Of a DNA stretch of 64,000 bases, positions 48,544-57,665 are shown one piece after another; the stretch's first letter is position 1; each line of letters begins with the position of its first letter. A program made the translations under genes and the position numbers. The stretch spans positions 682,001 to 746,000 of the forward strand of contig NZ_CP084628.1 in NCBI RefSeq assembly GCF_022878925.1, written 5' to 3'. The DNA comes from Caballeronia sp. TF1N1. GTDB taxonomy: Bacteria; Pseudomonadota; Gammaproteobacteria; Burkholderiales; Burkholderiaceae. The notes under the pieces were generated by a model. It was not told the DNA's origin and did no database searches. It worked only from the letters and a program-made list of their open reading frames with translations.

Positions 48544-49774
48544 GGTTCACCTCTTGCGTTTTGATGCCCGCGTGGCGAAAGCCGGCGCGCGGGGAGAAGT
48601 TGTAGAACATGGGCAACGTGGCGGCGCCGATCGCGCCCGCATCCGGGCCGAAGGTGCCGCGCACGAGCGCGGGCGTGCCGCGTGCCTCGGGCGCGTTGGC
48701 GGTCATCGTGGTCCGGAGGCGCGCGACGAGCCGGTCGAGCAGGCCGCCGTCGATGTCGGAATCGATCACGACCATCGGCACGTCGAGCACGCACAAGGTT
48801 GCGCGCAACGCGGGCGCGAGGGCTTCGATGCAATCCTCGATCCATTCGTCGACGGCGGGCAGGCGTTGTTCGATGCACGCCTGCAAGTCGACGCGGTTGT
48901 CCGCCGCCGCGCCGCTGTAGTGCAGATGCCGCACGAGCGCATTGAGCGAGGCGCGCGACAGCAAAATGTCCCACTGCCCAACGGGTTGCGGGGCGGACGG
49001 CAGGCGGCTTGGCGGCACGGGAATCACGCCGATATCGCCCGCGTTGCCGGATGCGCCGCGCAGACAATCGCCGTCGATGGCAATGCCGCCGCCGATCGCC
49101 GAGCCCAGGAACAGGTAGATGAAGTCGTCGCACGTGCGGCCGTGACCGTAGAACAGTTCTGCGGTGGCGGCGGCGTTGCCGTCGTTTTCGCTGAAGACGG
49201 GCAGGTTGAGCGCGCGCGATAGGGCGTCGGGGAAATCGGTTTCGTCCCAGGCGCGGAAGTTTTCGGCGGGCAGGCCGAGCTCGCGCAGCCAGCTGCCGAG
49301 ATTGAACGGCTGCGCGATGCCGATGCCCGCGAGCCGTTCACGTTCGGACGCGCTAAGCAGCGCGAGCATCTGTTCGACATCGCGCCGCACGATTTCGAGC
49401 ACGACCGACGGATGCGGCAGCACCATGTCGATGGCGCTGCGCCCGAGCACGTCGCCCGCGAAATTGACGAGCACCGTCTCGATGCCGGTGCGGTCCAGCC
49501 GCACGCCGATACCGAACGCGCCGCGTGGATCGAGCCGGATGAGCGCGGCCGGCTGACCGCGCTGGCCTTCGATCCGGCGTCCGGTGTACTCGATGAGCCC
49601 GGCCTTGCCGAGCGACTCGATGATGCTGCCAACCGCCGTGCTCGTCAGATTCGCGTGACGCGCGAGATCGGCCTTCGATGCGGGCTCGGTGCGCCGCAGC
49701 GCCTGCAACAGCAGGCGTTCGTTGTAGCGCCGGACGTTCGCGGAGTTGCTGCCTCTGCCGCTTGCTGGTTTCAC
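48533..49774 (-). CDS. ROK-family transcriptional regulator of the sugar ABC operon
   Basis: 413 aa from GTG 49774 with GGAGACAGGC. An N-terminal winged helix ([46 protein letters not shown]) precedes a ROK sugar-kinase-like domain ([51 protein letters not shown]). The ROK consensus zinc-binding CXCGXXGC is not present. It is the first gene of the operon and overlaps the ATPase gene, so it probably regulates its own operon in response to the transported sugar, through the palindrome at 49844-49870. Confidence 0.9.
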
Positions 49775-49843
49775 GCGCCTGTCTCCTGTCGAGTCAGCGC
49801 ATGAAGCGCTGCTCGTTGTCTCGTGTCGCCCTCATGCGGGGCA

Positions 49844-49870
49844 TTAATTAAATCAAGTTGATTTATTTAA
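49844..49870. promoter_or_regulatory. Near-perfect palindromic operator upstream of the ROK operon
   Basis: Core TAAATCAA G TTGATTTA (49849-49865) is a perfect 8-bp palindrome; after one mismatch on each side TTAA and TTAA extend it to 27 bases. It is AT-rich in a GC-rich setting, 70 bases before the ROK start, and is the probable operator of that regulator. Confidence 0.7.
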
Positions 49871-50102
49871 AGACGGCGGCGCGTTCTTGTAAAGAGAGGG
49901 AATTCCCCAAGCCTGCTTTTAAGCAGCGAATGAAAACCATCCGTGGCATGCGTTGCAAGCAACGCTCCCGACGAATGTGCGCCTTTCACACTAGGCGATA
50001 GACCCTGCAGTTCCAAGTTTCGGGCGTCCGTGCCTTTGCCTGCGTGGCGATGAGCGTTGTGCTATCGTCGGCGACACTTTTCGACATTGCGGTTGCGCCA
50101 TC

Positions 50103-50609
50103 ATGTTTTCGATCTCTCAGTCGGCCCACGCGAGTAAAACTGCCCAGTACGACGATCTGCTTCAACAGGTGCGCTCGCTGCTGGCGGACGAAAGCGATTT
50201 CATCGCCAACGCGGCTAACTTTTCGGCGCTGGTTTTTCACTCGCTGCCTGATTTGAATTGGGCGGGCTTTTATCTTTTCGACGGCGCCGAGCTCGTCGTC
50301 GGGCCGTTTCAAGGCAAGCCGGCGTGCGTGCGAATTGCGCTTGGACGCGGCGTGTGCGGCACGGCGGCACGCGACCGGCGCACGCAAGTCGTGCCGGACG
50401 TCGAGGCGTTTCCGGGTCATATCACGTGCGACTCGGCGTCGCGTTCGGAGATCGTCGTGCCGCTCGTCGATGCCGCTGGCGTTCTGATCGGCGTATGGGA
50501 TGTGGATAGCCCGATTCCCGGCCGCTTCGACGATGAAGACGCCACGGGCATGGAGGCGCTGTGCACGGCGTTCGTAGCGATTGCGTGGAGCAAGCGCGCG
50601 AAGGGCTGA
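50103..50609 (+). CDS. msrC: Free methionine-(R)-sulfoxide reductase (fRMsr, GAF fold)
   Basis: 168 aa GAF-domain enzyme. The family motifs VRIALGRGVCGTAA, HITCDSASRSEIVVPL and IGVWDVDSPIPGRF are complete, and the three redox cysteines are Cys75, Cys85 and Cys109, each nine positions before the E. coli Cys84, Cys94 and Cys118. It reduces free methionine-R-sulfoxide using thioredoxin. It is a single gene, followed by a repeat-rich intergenic region; regulation is not evident. Confidence 0.93.
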   Translation: MFSISQSAHASKTAQYDDLLQQVRSLLADESDFIANAANFSALVFHSLPDLNWAGFYLFDGAELVVGPFQGKPACVRIALGRGVCGTAARDRRTQVVPDVEAFPGHITCDSASRSEIVVPLVDAAGVLIGVWDVDSPIPGRFDDEDATGMEALCTAFVAIAWSKRAKG

Positions 50610-50673
50610 TGGCCGTTTCTTTGAAGCGCGCGGTTTTGCAATCGGCGCGGTATGCGCTTGCAGTTCCCGTTTA

Positions 50674-50854
50674 GCTCGACGCGAGACACGCTCCGGTCGA
50701 GATCACGCGGTAGTTCGCTGGGCGCTTGCGGCTCTACTCCGCTCAACGCGTCTCACGCAGTGGGAGCAATCCCGCAATAGTTCGCTGGCCGTGCGCGGCA
50801 TCACTCCGCTCAACGCAATCCATCCGTCGAACGTGGCCACGCGGTAGTTCGCTG
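50674..50854. repeat. Imperfect 67-bp tandem repeats between msrC and a binding-protein gene
   Basis: TAGTTCGCTG occurs at 50711, 50778 and 50845, exactly 67 bases apart, each preceded by a GCGG or GCAA and followed (first two copies) by a longer shared part ending in ACTCCGCTCAACGC. A partial, more divergent copy precedes the first (from about 50674). No coding function; it lies in a 309-base gap with no gene. Confidence 0.8.
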
Positions 50855-50918
50855 CGTTTCGGCAAGCGTCTTCCCCGCCTGCGGCTACAATGGGGCGACC
50901 CTAACGCCCTCCATTCCG

Positions 50919-51896
50919 ATGCCGAGCCTTGCCCGCCGCCGTCTGCTTGCCGCGTGCGCCCTGAGCGCGAGCGGCCTGGTTCGTGTTCGCGATGCGCGCG
51001 CCGCCGATGGCCGCGCTACCATCGCGCTCGTGATGAAGTCGGTGAACGATCCTTTCGTCGTGTCCATGATCGACGGCGCAAACAACTACCAGCGCCATTT
51101 CGCGTCGCAACTGGATTTGATCGCGCGCGGCACGCAGGGCGACAACGACGTCGCCGCGCAAATTCAAATCGTCGAGTCTTTGATCGATGCGAAGGTCCAG
51201 GCCATCGTGATCGCGCCGACGGATTCGAAAGCGCTGCTTCCCTCGGCCACGAAGGCGATACGCGCGGGCATCATCGTGATCGCCATCGACAACGCATTCG
51301 ACGACGACGCCGACGACCCGGCGTTCACCATTCCCTTCGTTGGTCCGGACAGCCGCCGTGGCGCGCGGCTCGTCGGCAATTATCTCGGCTCGAAGCTGAA
51401 AGCAGGCGATGAAGTCGGCATCATCGGAGGACCGGCGAACGACCGCAACGCGCAGCAGCGCGCCATCGGCTTCAGGGATGCGATGAACGCGGCGAACGTG
51501 CGCGTCGCGGCCGCCGACGCGGGCGACTGGAGTCTCGCGAGCGGCAAGTCCATTGCGCTGCAGATGCTCTACACGCGCCCGACCTTGCGCGGCATGTTGT
51601 GCGCGAACGATACCCTCGCGATGGGCGCGATCGATGCCATTCGCATCGCCGGGAAAAAAGGCCGCGTGCTGGTCACGGGCTATAACAACATCGACGCCGT
51701 GCAACCGATGCTGGAAGACGGGCGCCTGCTTGCGACGGTCGAGCAGTTCGGTGCGCGTCAGGCGGTATTCGGCGTGGATGTCGCCGTGAAGGCGCTACTG
51801 GAGAAACGGCGACAGCGGGATTTGTCGCCGTACATGGAGACGCCGGTGCAGGTGGTGGCGAAGGGGATGAAGCGCCCGCCGAGGCTGGGCGCGTGA
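50919..51896 (+). CDS. Orphan sugar ABC periplasmic binding protein
   Basis: 325 aa. The N-terminus MPSLARRRLLAACALSASG is a signal peptide with consecutive Arg, possibly Tat-type. The fold is that of RbsB-like binding proteins: MKSVNDPFVVSMIDGANNY, VIAPTDSKALLPSATKAIRAGIIVIAIDNAF, GIIGGPANDRNAQQRAIGF, MLCANDTLAMGAIDAI and VTGYNNID. No ATPase or permease follows; the closest are the opposite-strand operon at 45-48 kb, so it may serve that transporter or one elsewhere. The tandem repeats upstream occupy its promoter region. Confidence 0.85.
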   Translation: MPSLARRRLLAACALSASGLVRVRDARAADGRATIALVMKSVNDPFVVSMIDGANNYQRHFASQLDLIARGTQGDNDVAAQIQIVESLIDAKVQAIVIAPTDSKALLPSATKAIRAGIIVIAIDNAFDDDADDPAFTIPFVGPDSRRGARLVGNYLGSKLKAGDEVGIIGGPANDRNAQQRAIGFRDAMNAANVRVAAADAGDWSLASGKSIALQMLYTRPTLRGMLCANDTLAMGAIDAIRIAGKKGRVLVTGYNNIDAVQPMLEDGRLLATVEQFGARQAVFGVDVAVKALLEKRRQRDLSPYMETPVQVVAKGMKRPPRLGA

Positions 51897-51979
51897 TCGT
51901 AATGCCTGCTGTCGCTCGATGACCTGCGCGTCGCCAGATGGGCCATGCGCGCAGACTGAAGTTCAGCCGATCCTCTCGC

Positions 51980-53167
51980 TCAACCCACCGCCCCACCCAA
52001 CAACCCACGCGCCGCCAGACTCCGATACAACGCGCGCACCCCAAACGTCCAGGGCTCGACTTCCGTCGAAAGCTGCACCGTGTTCACGAGTGCGCCCAGA
52101 CTCGGCGTGGCAATCGTCACCACGTCGCCGAGATGATGCGTAAAGCCGCCGCCCGGCGTGTCGCGGTCCTTGATCGGCGAGAACATCGTCCCGAGGAACA
52201 GCATGAAGCCGTCTGGGTATTGGTGATGCGCGCCATGCGTCTGCTTGACGAGGTCGGCGGGATCGCGGCTGATCTCGCTCATATGGCTCACGCCTTCGAG
52301 CACGAAATCGTCGTCCGCGCCTTCGATGCGCAGCGACAAAGTCGTGCCGCGCACCGTGTCCAACGTGAAGCGCTCGTCGAACAGGCGCACGAACGGGCCG
52401 ATCGCGCACGAAGCGTTATTGTCCTTCGCCTTGCCGAGCAACAACGCGCTACGGCCTTCGATATCGCGCAGATTCACGTCGTTGCCAAGCGTGGCGCCAA
52501 CGATCTCTCCGCGCGCGTTCACCGCCAGCACGATCTCCGGCTCCGGGTTGTTCCATTGCGATGTCGGATAAAGCCCCACGTCCGCGCCAAAGCCCACCGA
52601 CGACATCGGCTGCGACTTCGAAAACACTTCCGCGTCCGGCCCAATGCCCACTTCCATGTATTGCGACCACGCGCCGCGCCGCTCCAGCTCCGCCTTCAAC
52701 TTGGCCGCGCTCTCCGAACCGGGCTTGATCTTCGAAAGATCCGCGCCGATCAACTTGTTGATGGTCTCGCGAACTTCCTTCGCCTTCGTCGCATCGCCGC
52801 CCGCCTGTTCCTCGATCACGCGTTCCAGCAAGCTCACCGCGAAGGTGACGCCGCACGCCTTCACCGCCTGCACGTCGCAGGGCGCGAGCAGGCGTGGACT
52901 GTCGGTTGCGGCATCGAGCGTGGCTTGCAGCAAATCTTCCACGGTGCCGAGGCGTTCGCCTTCAGCCGTGCGCGCGATGTTCACGGCGTCGGGATTGTCG
53001 AAGAGATCGGCTGTGGTCGGCGCGGCGCGCGTAATGTCGAACACTTCGCCCCGGCGCACGGCAACGACCGCCGGGCCGTTCACCGGCGCGGGACGCCATA
53101 CGCGGCCGATCAGCAAGGCATCGGCAAAGTCTTCGGGCAGATACGCGGAAAGGGAAACGGGCTGCAT
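51980..53167 (-). CDS. FAH-family dehydratase, XylX-like (2-keto-3-deoxy-pentonate dehydratase)
   Basis: 395 aa, fumarylacetoacetate-hydrolase fold. It resembles Caulobacter XylX, the 2-keto-3-deoxy-D-xylonate dehydratase of the Weimberg pathway, along most of its length as I recall it (KACGVTFAVSLLERVIEE, GSESAAKLKAELERRGAWSQYMEVGIGPDAEVF, WNNPEPEIVLAV, GNDVNLRDIEGRSALLLGKAKDNNASCAIGPF, MFSPIKDRDTPGGGFTH). It would act on 2-keto-3-deoxy-xylonate or -arabonate; which is undecided. The partner aldose dehydrogenase and aldonate dehydratase are not in the window. It is divergent from an IclR regulator, with a palindrome between them. Confidence 0.82.
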   Translation of the reverse strand: MQPVSLSAYLPEDFADALLIGRVWRPAPVNGPAVVAVRRGEVFDITRAAPTTADLFDNPDAVNIARTAEGERLGTVEDLLQATLDAATDSPRLLAPCDVQAVKACGVTFAVSLLERVIEEQAGGDATKAKEVRETINKLIGADLSKIKPGSESAAKLKAELERRGAWSQYMEVGIGPDAEVFSKSQPMSSVGFGADVGLYPTSQWNNPEPEIVLAVNARGEIVGATLGNDVNLRDIEGRSALLLGKAKDNNASCAIGPFVRLFDERFTLDTVRGTTLSLRIEGADDDFVLEGVSHMSEISRDPADLVKQTHGAHHQYPDGFMLFLGTMFSPIKDRDTPGGGFTHHLGDVVTIATPSLGALVNTVQLSTEVEPWTFGVRALYRSLAARGLLGGAVG

Positions 53168-53247
53168 GAGTGGGATCACCGTGCACGGGAAAAGGGAAAA
53201 CGATCGTAGCCCGCACGTGCGTTAGTGTCCATTGGGTTGCATGTTTA

Positions 53248-53261
53248 TCCAACCTGTTGGA
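53248..53261. promoter_or_regulatory. Palindrome between the XylX-like gene and the IclR regulator
   Basis: TCCAAC CT GTTGGA, a perfect inverted repeat in the 147-base region shared by the two divergent genes. It is a likely IclR operator. Confidence 0.55.
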
Positions 53262-53314
53262 ATATGCGCGGTCTCAATCTCGCTTCCGATTTAGTAATAA
53301 CCGCGACCATCGAC

Positions 53315-54061
53315 ATGGATAAAGCCTACGACGTGCCCGCGCTGCGCCGCGCGGGCGACATTCTTCAGACGCTCGCCGACGCCTCCAAGCCCGTGCGCGC
53401 CGCCACGCTCGCCGAAACCACCGGGTTGTCGCGCAGCACGCTCTATTTGCTGCTGGAGACGCTTGCGCGCATGCAGTGGATCGAGAAGCGCGACGATGGC
53501 TACGTGGTCGGCGTCGGCCTGTTCGAGCTCGGCAACGCGTATGTGCGTCACGACAAGCTGCAGGCGGCGTTTCGCGAGGGCGCGGGCGCGTTCATCAACA
53601 CGCATAACGAGGTCGTGCAGCTTGCCGTGCTGGATGGCGTGCAGGTCGTGTATGTCGCGCGCGAGGACGCGCATCGGCCGGTGCGGCTCGTATCGGATCT
53701 CGGTTCGCGGCTGCCCGCGCATTGCTGCGCGCTCGGCAAGGCGCTGCTGGCCGGTCTCACAGACGATGCCGTCAGCGAACGCCTGCCCGAGCGTCTCGAA
53801 GCGGTAACGCCGCGCACCATCACGCGGCGCGCGGCGCTGTTGCGCGAGCTCGCGTCCATTCGCACGAGCGGTCTCGCGCTCGAACGCGAGGAAGTGACAG
53901 AAGGGCTTGCGTGTTTCGCGGCTTATGTCGGCATGACGCCGGCGGGCAAGCGCGTGGCGGTATCGACGAGCGTGCCCATCGGAAGACTCGATGCAAAGCG
54001 CGAAAAGCAGATTTCGATGGGCATCGTTCAGCTTGCGGCGTTGTTGCGCGGGGCGCTGTGA
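53315..54061 (+). CDS. IclR-family regulator of the XylX-like gene
   Basis: 248 aa from ATG 53315. The N-terminal winged helix (AGDILQTLADASKPVRAATLAETTGLSRSTLYLLLETL) and the C-terminal effector domain (EVVQLAVLDGVQVVYVARED, RLPAHCCALGKALLAGL, GLACFAAYVGM) are typical IclR. IclR proteins bind small organic acids or sugar acids and control adjacent catabolic genes, so a 2-keto-3-deoxy sugar acid or an aldonate is a reasonable effector. Starts at 53225 (GTG) or 53264 (ATG) are possible; the family normally begins close to MDKAYDVPALRR. Confidence 0.88.
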   Translation: MDKAYDVPALRRAGDILQTLADASKPVRAATLAETTGLSRSTLYLLLETLARMQWIEKRDDGYVVGVGLFELGNAYVRHDKLQAAFREGAGAFINTHNEVVQLAVLDGVQVVYVAREDAHRPVRLVSDLGSRLPAHCCALGKALLAGLTDDAVSERLPERLEAVTPRTITRRAALLRELASIRTSGLALEREEVTEGLACFAAYVGMTPAGKRVAVSTSVPIGRLDAKREKQISMGIVQLAALLRGAL

Positions 54062-54561
54062 GCTTGTGTGAAGCGCGCTTCGATCGCCTGCATTTCGCCC
54101 GTATCGAACACGTGCCCCACGCCATGCGATGCAATCAGAACGTCGCATGCCGTATGCGTGCAGATCACGTCGCGCATGCGCGCTTCGCCAAATCTCCAGC
54201 CGGTTTCCGCTTCGCCGCCTAAAACGATTAGGTCCGCGCCGATCTCGCTTGCGACATCGGCAATTGCCTCGCCGATGCTCACGCCATGCAGCGGCAGCGT
54301 GATGCTACGCGCGACGCCATCGATGCCCGCGCGCTCGATCATCCGGGCGCTATAGCGCGTGACGGCGCGCGCGTGATCGTCGATGACCGCGGCGGTCTCC
54401 GCGAAATTGCACTCGGCGGTGACGACAGCCCACCACGGCGTCTGATCGACCACATGCAGCGCGGTGAGGCGTGCGTTGCAGTCGCGGGCGCGCGAGATGG
54501 CAGTGGTCAGGGCGCTTTCGCTGAGACTCGTGCTGACCGCGACGAGAATGTGCTTGTACAT
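54028..54561 (-). CDS. Universal stress protein (UspA family)
   Basis: 177 aa from ATG 54561 (GGAGGCCATC). It starts MYKHILVAVSTSLSESAL, the usual Usp strand-helix, and has SRARDCNARLTALHVVDQ and the nucleotide-loop-like EIGADLIVLGGEAETGWRFGEARMRDVICTH followed by CDVLIAS. The GxSGxxK-like loop of ATP-binding Usp is altered (GGEAETGWR), so nucleotide binding is uncertain. The 3' end overlaps that of the convergent IclR gene by 34 bases. Confidence 0.85.
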   Translation of the reverse strand: MYKHILVAVSTSLSESALTTAISRARDCNARLTALHVVDQTPWWAVVTAECNFAETAAVIDDHARAVTRYSARMIERAGIDGVARSITLPLHGVSIGEAIADVASEIGADLIVLGGEAETGWRFGEARMRDVICTHTACDVLIASHGVGHVFDTGEMQAIEARFTQAHSAPRNNAAS

Positions 54562-54900
54562 GATGGCCTCCGTTGCAGGGTTTCGATTCGATGAAACGCA
54601 TGATCGGCGCACAAAGTTAGGAGCGAATGAGCGGCGTGGAAACTTCTACAACGCGCATTTAAAAGCTTCCGGCCGTCGCACTTACGCGGCAGGCGCAAAT
54701 TCATGCCAACCCGCCCGCACGTTCGCGCCAGGCCGACAAATGCCATCGCGGAACACGATTTGCTTGTTGCCTGCCCTCGGATGATTCCGCTCGGGCGCCC
54801 CGGATACGCGGCTTCGATTGCGCGTGGTCCATCCGCAGGTCCAGAACCCGAGGTTCCACCCGGCGCATCGTCCGGGTTTCAACCTGACAAGTGAGCGGCG
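54562..54900. other. Intergenic region between usp and the efflux operon
   Basis: 339 bases with divergent genes on both sides; no gene and no obvious palindrome were found. It must contain the promoters of both. Confidence 0.5.
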
Positions 54901-56070
54901 ATGCCAGATCAACACGACTCCGAAGCCCAAGACGACGACCGCGACGACGACCGCAAGCGCGACGACGAAGGCGAGAAAGAAAAAGACAGCAAGGACAGTA
55001 AAGACGGTAAGGACGATAAGGGCGAAAAGAAGGGGCCTGGCAAGAAACCCCTGATCATCCTTGGCGTCGTCGTGGTCGTGCTGGCTATCGGCGCCTTCAT
55101 CTGGTGGTTCATGACGCGCAACGAGATCAGCACCGACGACGCGTACACGGATGGCGACGCCGTGACCATCGCGCCGAAGGTGTCGGGCTATGTCGTGACG
55201 ATGAACATCGACGACAACCGCTTCGTGCATAAGGACGATCTGCTCATCAAGATCGATCCGCGCGACTATCAGGCGCAACTCGATCAAGCCAACGCGCAGC
55301 TCGGGCTTGCCCAGGCGCAGTTGCATGCGCAGGAAACGCAGCTCGAAGTGGCGCGTGTGCAGTATCCGGCGCAGCTCGCGCAGGCACAGGCGCAGGAGCA
55401 GAACGCGCGGGCGAATCTCGCGCAGGCGAGCGCGGCGTATCAGCGTCAGCAATCAGTCGATATCCGCGCGACGTCGCAGCAAAACATCGATACCGCGACC
55501 GCGCAGCAAAAGAGCGCTGCGGCGAACGTCGCGCAGGCGCGTGCGCAAGTGCGCACGGCGAGCCTCGTGCCGCAACAGATAGCCACCGTGATCGCGGCCG
55601 TCGAAGAGAAGCGCCAGCAAGTGCGTCAGGCACAGGCGCAAGTCGAAGCCGCGCAACTGAATCTCTCGTACACGGAACTGCGCGCGCCCGCCGACGGCTG
55701 GATCACGCGGCGCAACGTGCAATACGGCACCTTCCTGCAAGCTGGAACGTCGATTCTCACGCTCGTCACCACGCGCGTCTGGGTCACGGCGAACTTCAAG
55801 GAGTCGCAACTCGACCGCATGCGTCCCGGCGACAAGGTGAAGCTCGAAGTCGATGCCTATCCGGGCCTCGACCTGCACGGTCACGTCGACAGCGTTCAAC
55901 TCGGCAGCGGCTCGCGTTTCTCCGCGTTCCCGGCGGAGAACGCCACGGGCAACTTCGTGAAGATCGTGCAGCGCGTGCCCGTGAAAATCGTCATCGACGA
56001 TGGCATGAAGCCGGGCACGTCGCTGCCGCTCGGGCTGTCGGTCGTGCCGACCGTGATGCTCACGCACTGA
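54901..56070 (+). CDS. emrA: EmrA-type periplasmic adaptor (HlyD family)
   Basis: 389 aa. A ~48-residue cytoplasmic segment made almost only of Asp, Glu, Lys, Ser and Arg precedes a single membrane anchor (PLIILGVVVVVLAIGAFIWW). The adaptor body has the lipoyl-like half (TDDAYTDGDAVTIAPKVSGYV), a Gln/Ala-rich helical hairpin (AQLDQANAQLGLAQAQLHAQ) and the second half with LNLSYTELRAPADGWITRR. It connects the EmrB pump to an outer-membrane channel. The operon order emrA-emrB-OMF with 10- and 1-base gaps supports this. The charged N-terminus is unusually long. Confidence 0.92.
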   Translation: MPDQHDSEAQDDDRDDDRKRDDEGEKEKDSKDSKDGKDDKGEKKGPGKKPLIILGVVVVVLAIGAFIWWFMTRNEISTDDAYTDGDAVTIAPKVSGYVVTMNIDDNRFVHKDDLLIKIDPRDYQAQLDQANAQLGLAQAQLHAQETQLEVARVQYPAQLAQAQAQEQNARANLAQASAAYQRQQSVDIRATSQQNIDTATAQQKSAAANVAQARAQVRTASLVPQQIATVIAAVEEKRQQVRQAQAQVEAAQLNLSYTELRAPADGWITRRNVQYGTFLQAGTSILTLVTTRVWVTANFKESQLDRMRPGDKVKLEVDAYPGLDLHGHVDSVQLGSGSRFSAFPAENATGNFVKIVQRVPVKIVIDDGMKPGTSLPLGLSVVPTVMLTH

Positions 56071-56080
56071 GAACCGAGCC

Positions 56081-57664
56081 ATGAGCGATACCGCCGCGCA
56101 CGATCACAGCAACTGGAAGCCGAAGTCGAACCCGTGGTTGATCGCCGTCGTGGTGACGCTCGCGGCATTCATGGAAGTGCTCGATACGACCATCGTTAAC
56201 GTCGCGCTGCCGCACATCTCCGGCACCATGTCCGCGAGCTACGACGAAGCCACGTGGACGCTCACGTCCTATCTCGTCGCGAACGGCATCGTGCTGCCGC
56301 TGTCCGCCTACTTCTCGAAGATCCTCGGGCGCAAGCGCTACTTCCTGATCTGCATCGCGGCGTTCACCGTGTGTTCGTTTCTGTGCGGCATCGCGACGAA
56401 TCTCGGGCAGCTCATCATCTTCCGCATTCTGCAGGGCTTTTTCGGCGGCGGTTTGCAGCCGAGCCAGCAGTCGATCATTCTCGATACCTTCCCGCCCGAG
56501 CAGCGCGGCCGCGCGTTTTCGATCTCGGCGGTGGCGATCGTCGTGGCGCCCGTTCTCGGGCCGACGCTCGGCGGCTGGATCACCGACAACTTCACCTGGC
56601 GCTGGGTCTTTCTGCTCAACGTGCCGGTTGGCGTGCTGACGACCATCGCGGTCATGCAGTTCGTCGAAGATCCGCCGTGGGAAAAGAAGCAGAGCCACAA
56701 GGACGTGGGTATCGACGGCGTGGGCATCGGCCTGATCGCGCTCGGACTCGGCTGTCTGCAAGTGTTTCTCGATCGCGGCGAGGACGACGACTGGTTCCAT
56801 TCGAACTTCATCATCACGTTCGCGGTGCTGGCGGCGGTCGGCATCGTCGGTGCGACATTCTGGCTGTTGTACGCGAAGCGACCCGTGGTCGACCTGCGCG
56901 TGCTCAAAGACCGCAACTTCGCGCTGGGGTCGGCGGCCATCGTCGGCTTCGCGTCGGTGCTGTACGGCAGCGCGGTGCTGATACCGCAACTCGCGCAGCA
57001 GCAGCTCGGTTACACGGCCACGCTTGCCGGTCTCGTGCTGTCGCCGGGCGCGTTGTTGATCGTGTTCCTGATACCAGTCGTCAGCAAGTTGATGAGCTAC
57101 GTGCAGACGCGTTATCTGGTCGGCTTCGGCTTCTTTCTGATGGGCGTCGCGCTGCTCTACTCGCATCGACTGGTGCCGAACATCGACTATAGAACGTTGA
57201 CGATGATGCGCAGCGCGCAGTCGGCCGCCATCGGTTTTCTGTTCGTGCCGGTGACGACGCTCGCCTATCTCTCGCTGCCGAAGTCGATGAACAACGACGC
57301 CTCCGCGCTCTTCACCATGTTTCGCAACGTGGCGGGTTCCATCGGCATCTCGCTTGCGACCGCGATGATCCGCGAGCGCACGCAGGCGAACATGGCGCAT
57401 ATGGTCGAGCATCTGACGCCGCTCAACCAGCCGTACAACGACGCGGTGCAGCGCATTGCGCGCACGCTGATGGACACGGGCCAGACCATGTCGCAGGCGA
57501 TGACGGCCGCAACGGGTCAAATGTACAAGACGCTCGTTTCGCAAGCGACGATCCTCGCCTATCTCGATGTCTTCGCCGCATGCGCGATCTTTTCGTTCAT
57601 GTTCATTCCGCTCACGTTTTTCTTCTCGCCGGTAAAAGCCGCCGGCGGTGCGGGAGGCCATTGA
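56081..57664 (+). CDS. emrB: EmrB-type multidrug efflux transporter (MFS DHA2 family)
   Basis: 527 aa with about 14 membrane segments. Signature features include LDTTIVNVALPHISG (motif D1), GRKRYFLICIAAFTVCS (motif A) and the helix-5 motif C (ISAVAIVVAPVLGPTLGGWIT). It exports hydrophobic drugs or fatty-acid-like compounds through the AcrAB-independent EmrA-OMF route. It starts 10 bases after emrA and the next gene starts 1 base after its stop. Substrate range is unknown, and no dedicated regulator is next to the operon. Confidence 0.93.
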   Translation: MSDTAAHDHSNWKPKSNPWLIAVVVTLAAFMEVLDTTIVNVALPHISGTMSASYDEATWTLTSYLVANGIVLPLSAYFSKILGRKRYFLICIAAFTVCSFLCGIATNLGQLIIFRILQGFFGGGLQPSQQSIILDTFPPEQRGRAFSISAVAIVVAPVLGPTLGGWITDNFTWRWVFLLNVPVGVLTTIAVMQFVEDPPWEKKQSHKDVGIDGVGIGLIALGLGCLQVFLDRGEDDDWFHSNFIITFAVLAAVGIVGATFWLLYAKRPVVDLRVLKDRNFALGSAAIVGFASVLYGSAVLIPQLAQQQLGYTATLAGLVLSPGALLIVFLIPVVSKLMSYVQTRYLVGFGFFLMGVALLYSHRLVPNIDYRTLTMMRSAQSAAIGFLFVPVTTLAYLSLPKSMNNDASALFTMFRNVAGSIGISLATAMIRERTQANMAHMVEHLTPLNQPYNDAVQRIARTLMDTGQTMSQAMTAATGQMYKTLVSQATILAYLDVFAACAIFSFMFIPLTFFFSPVKAAGGAGGH

Positions 57665-57665
57665 G

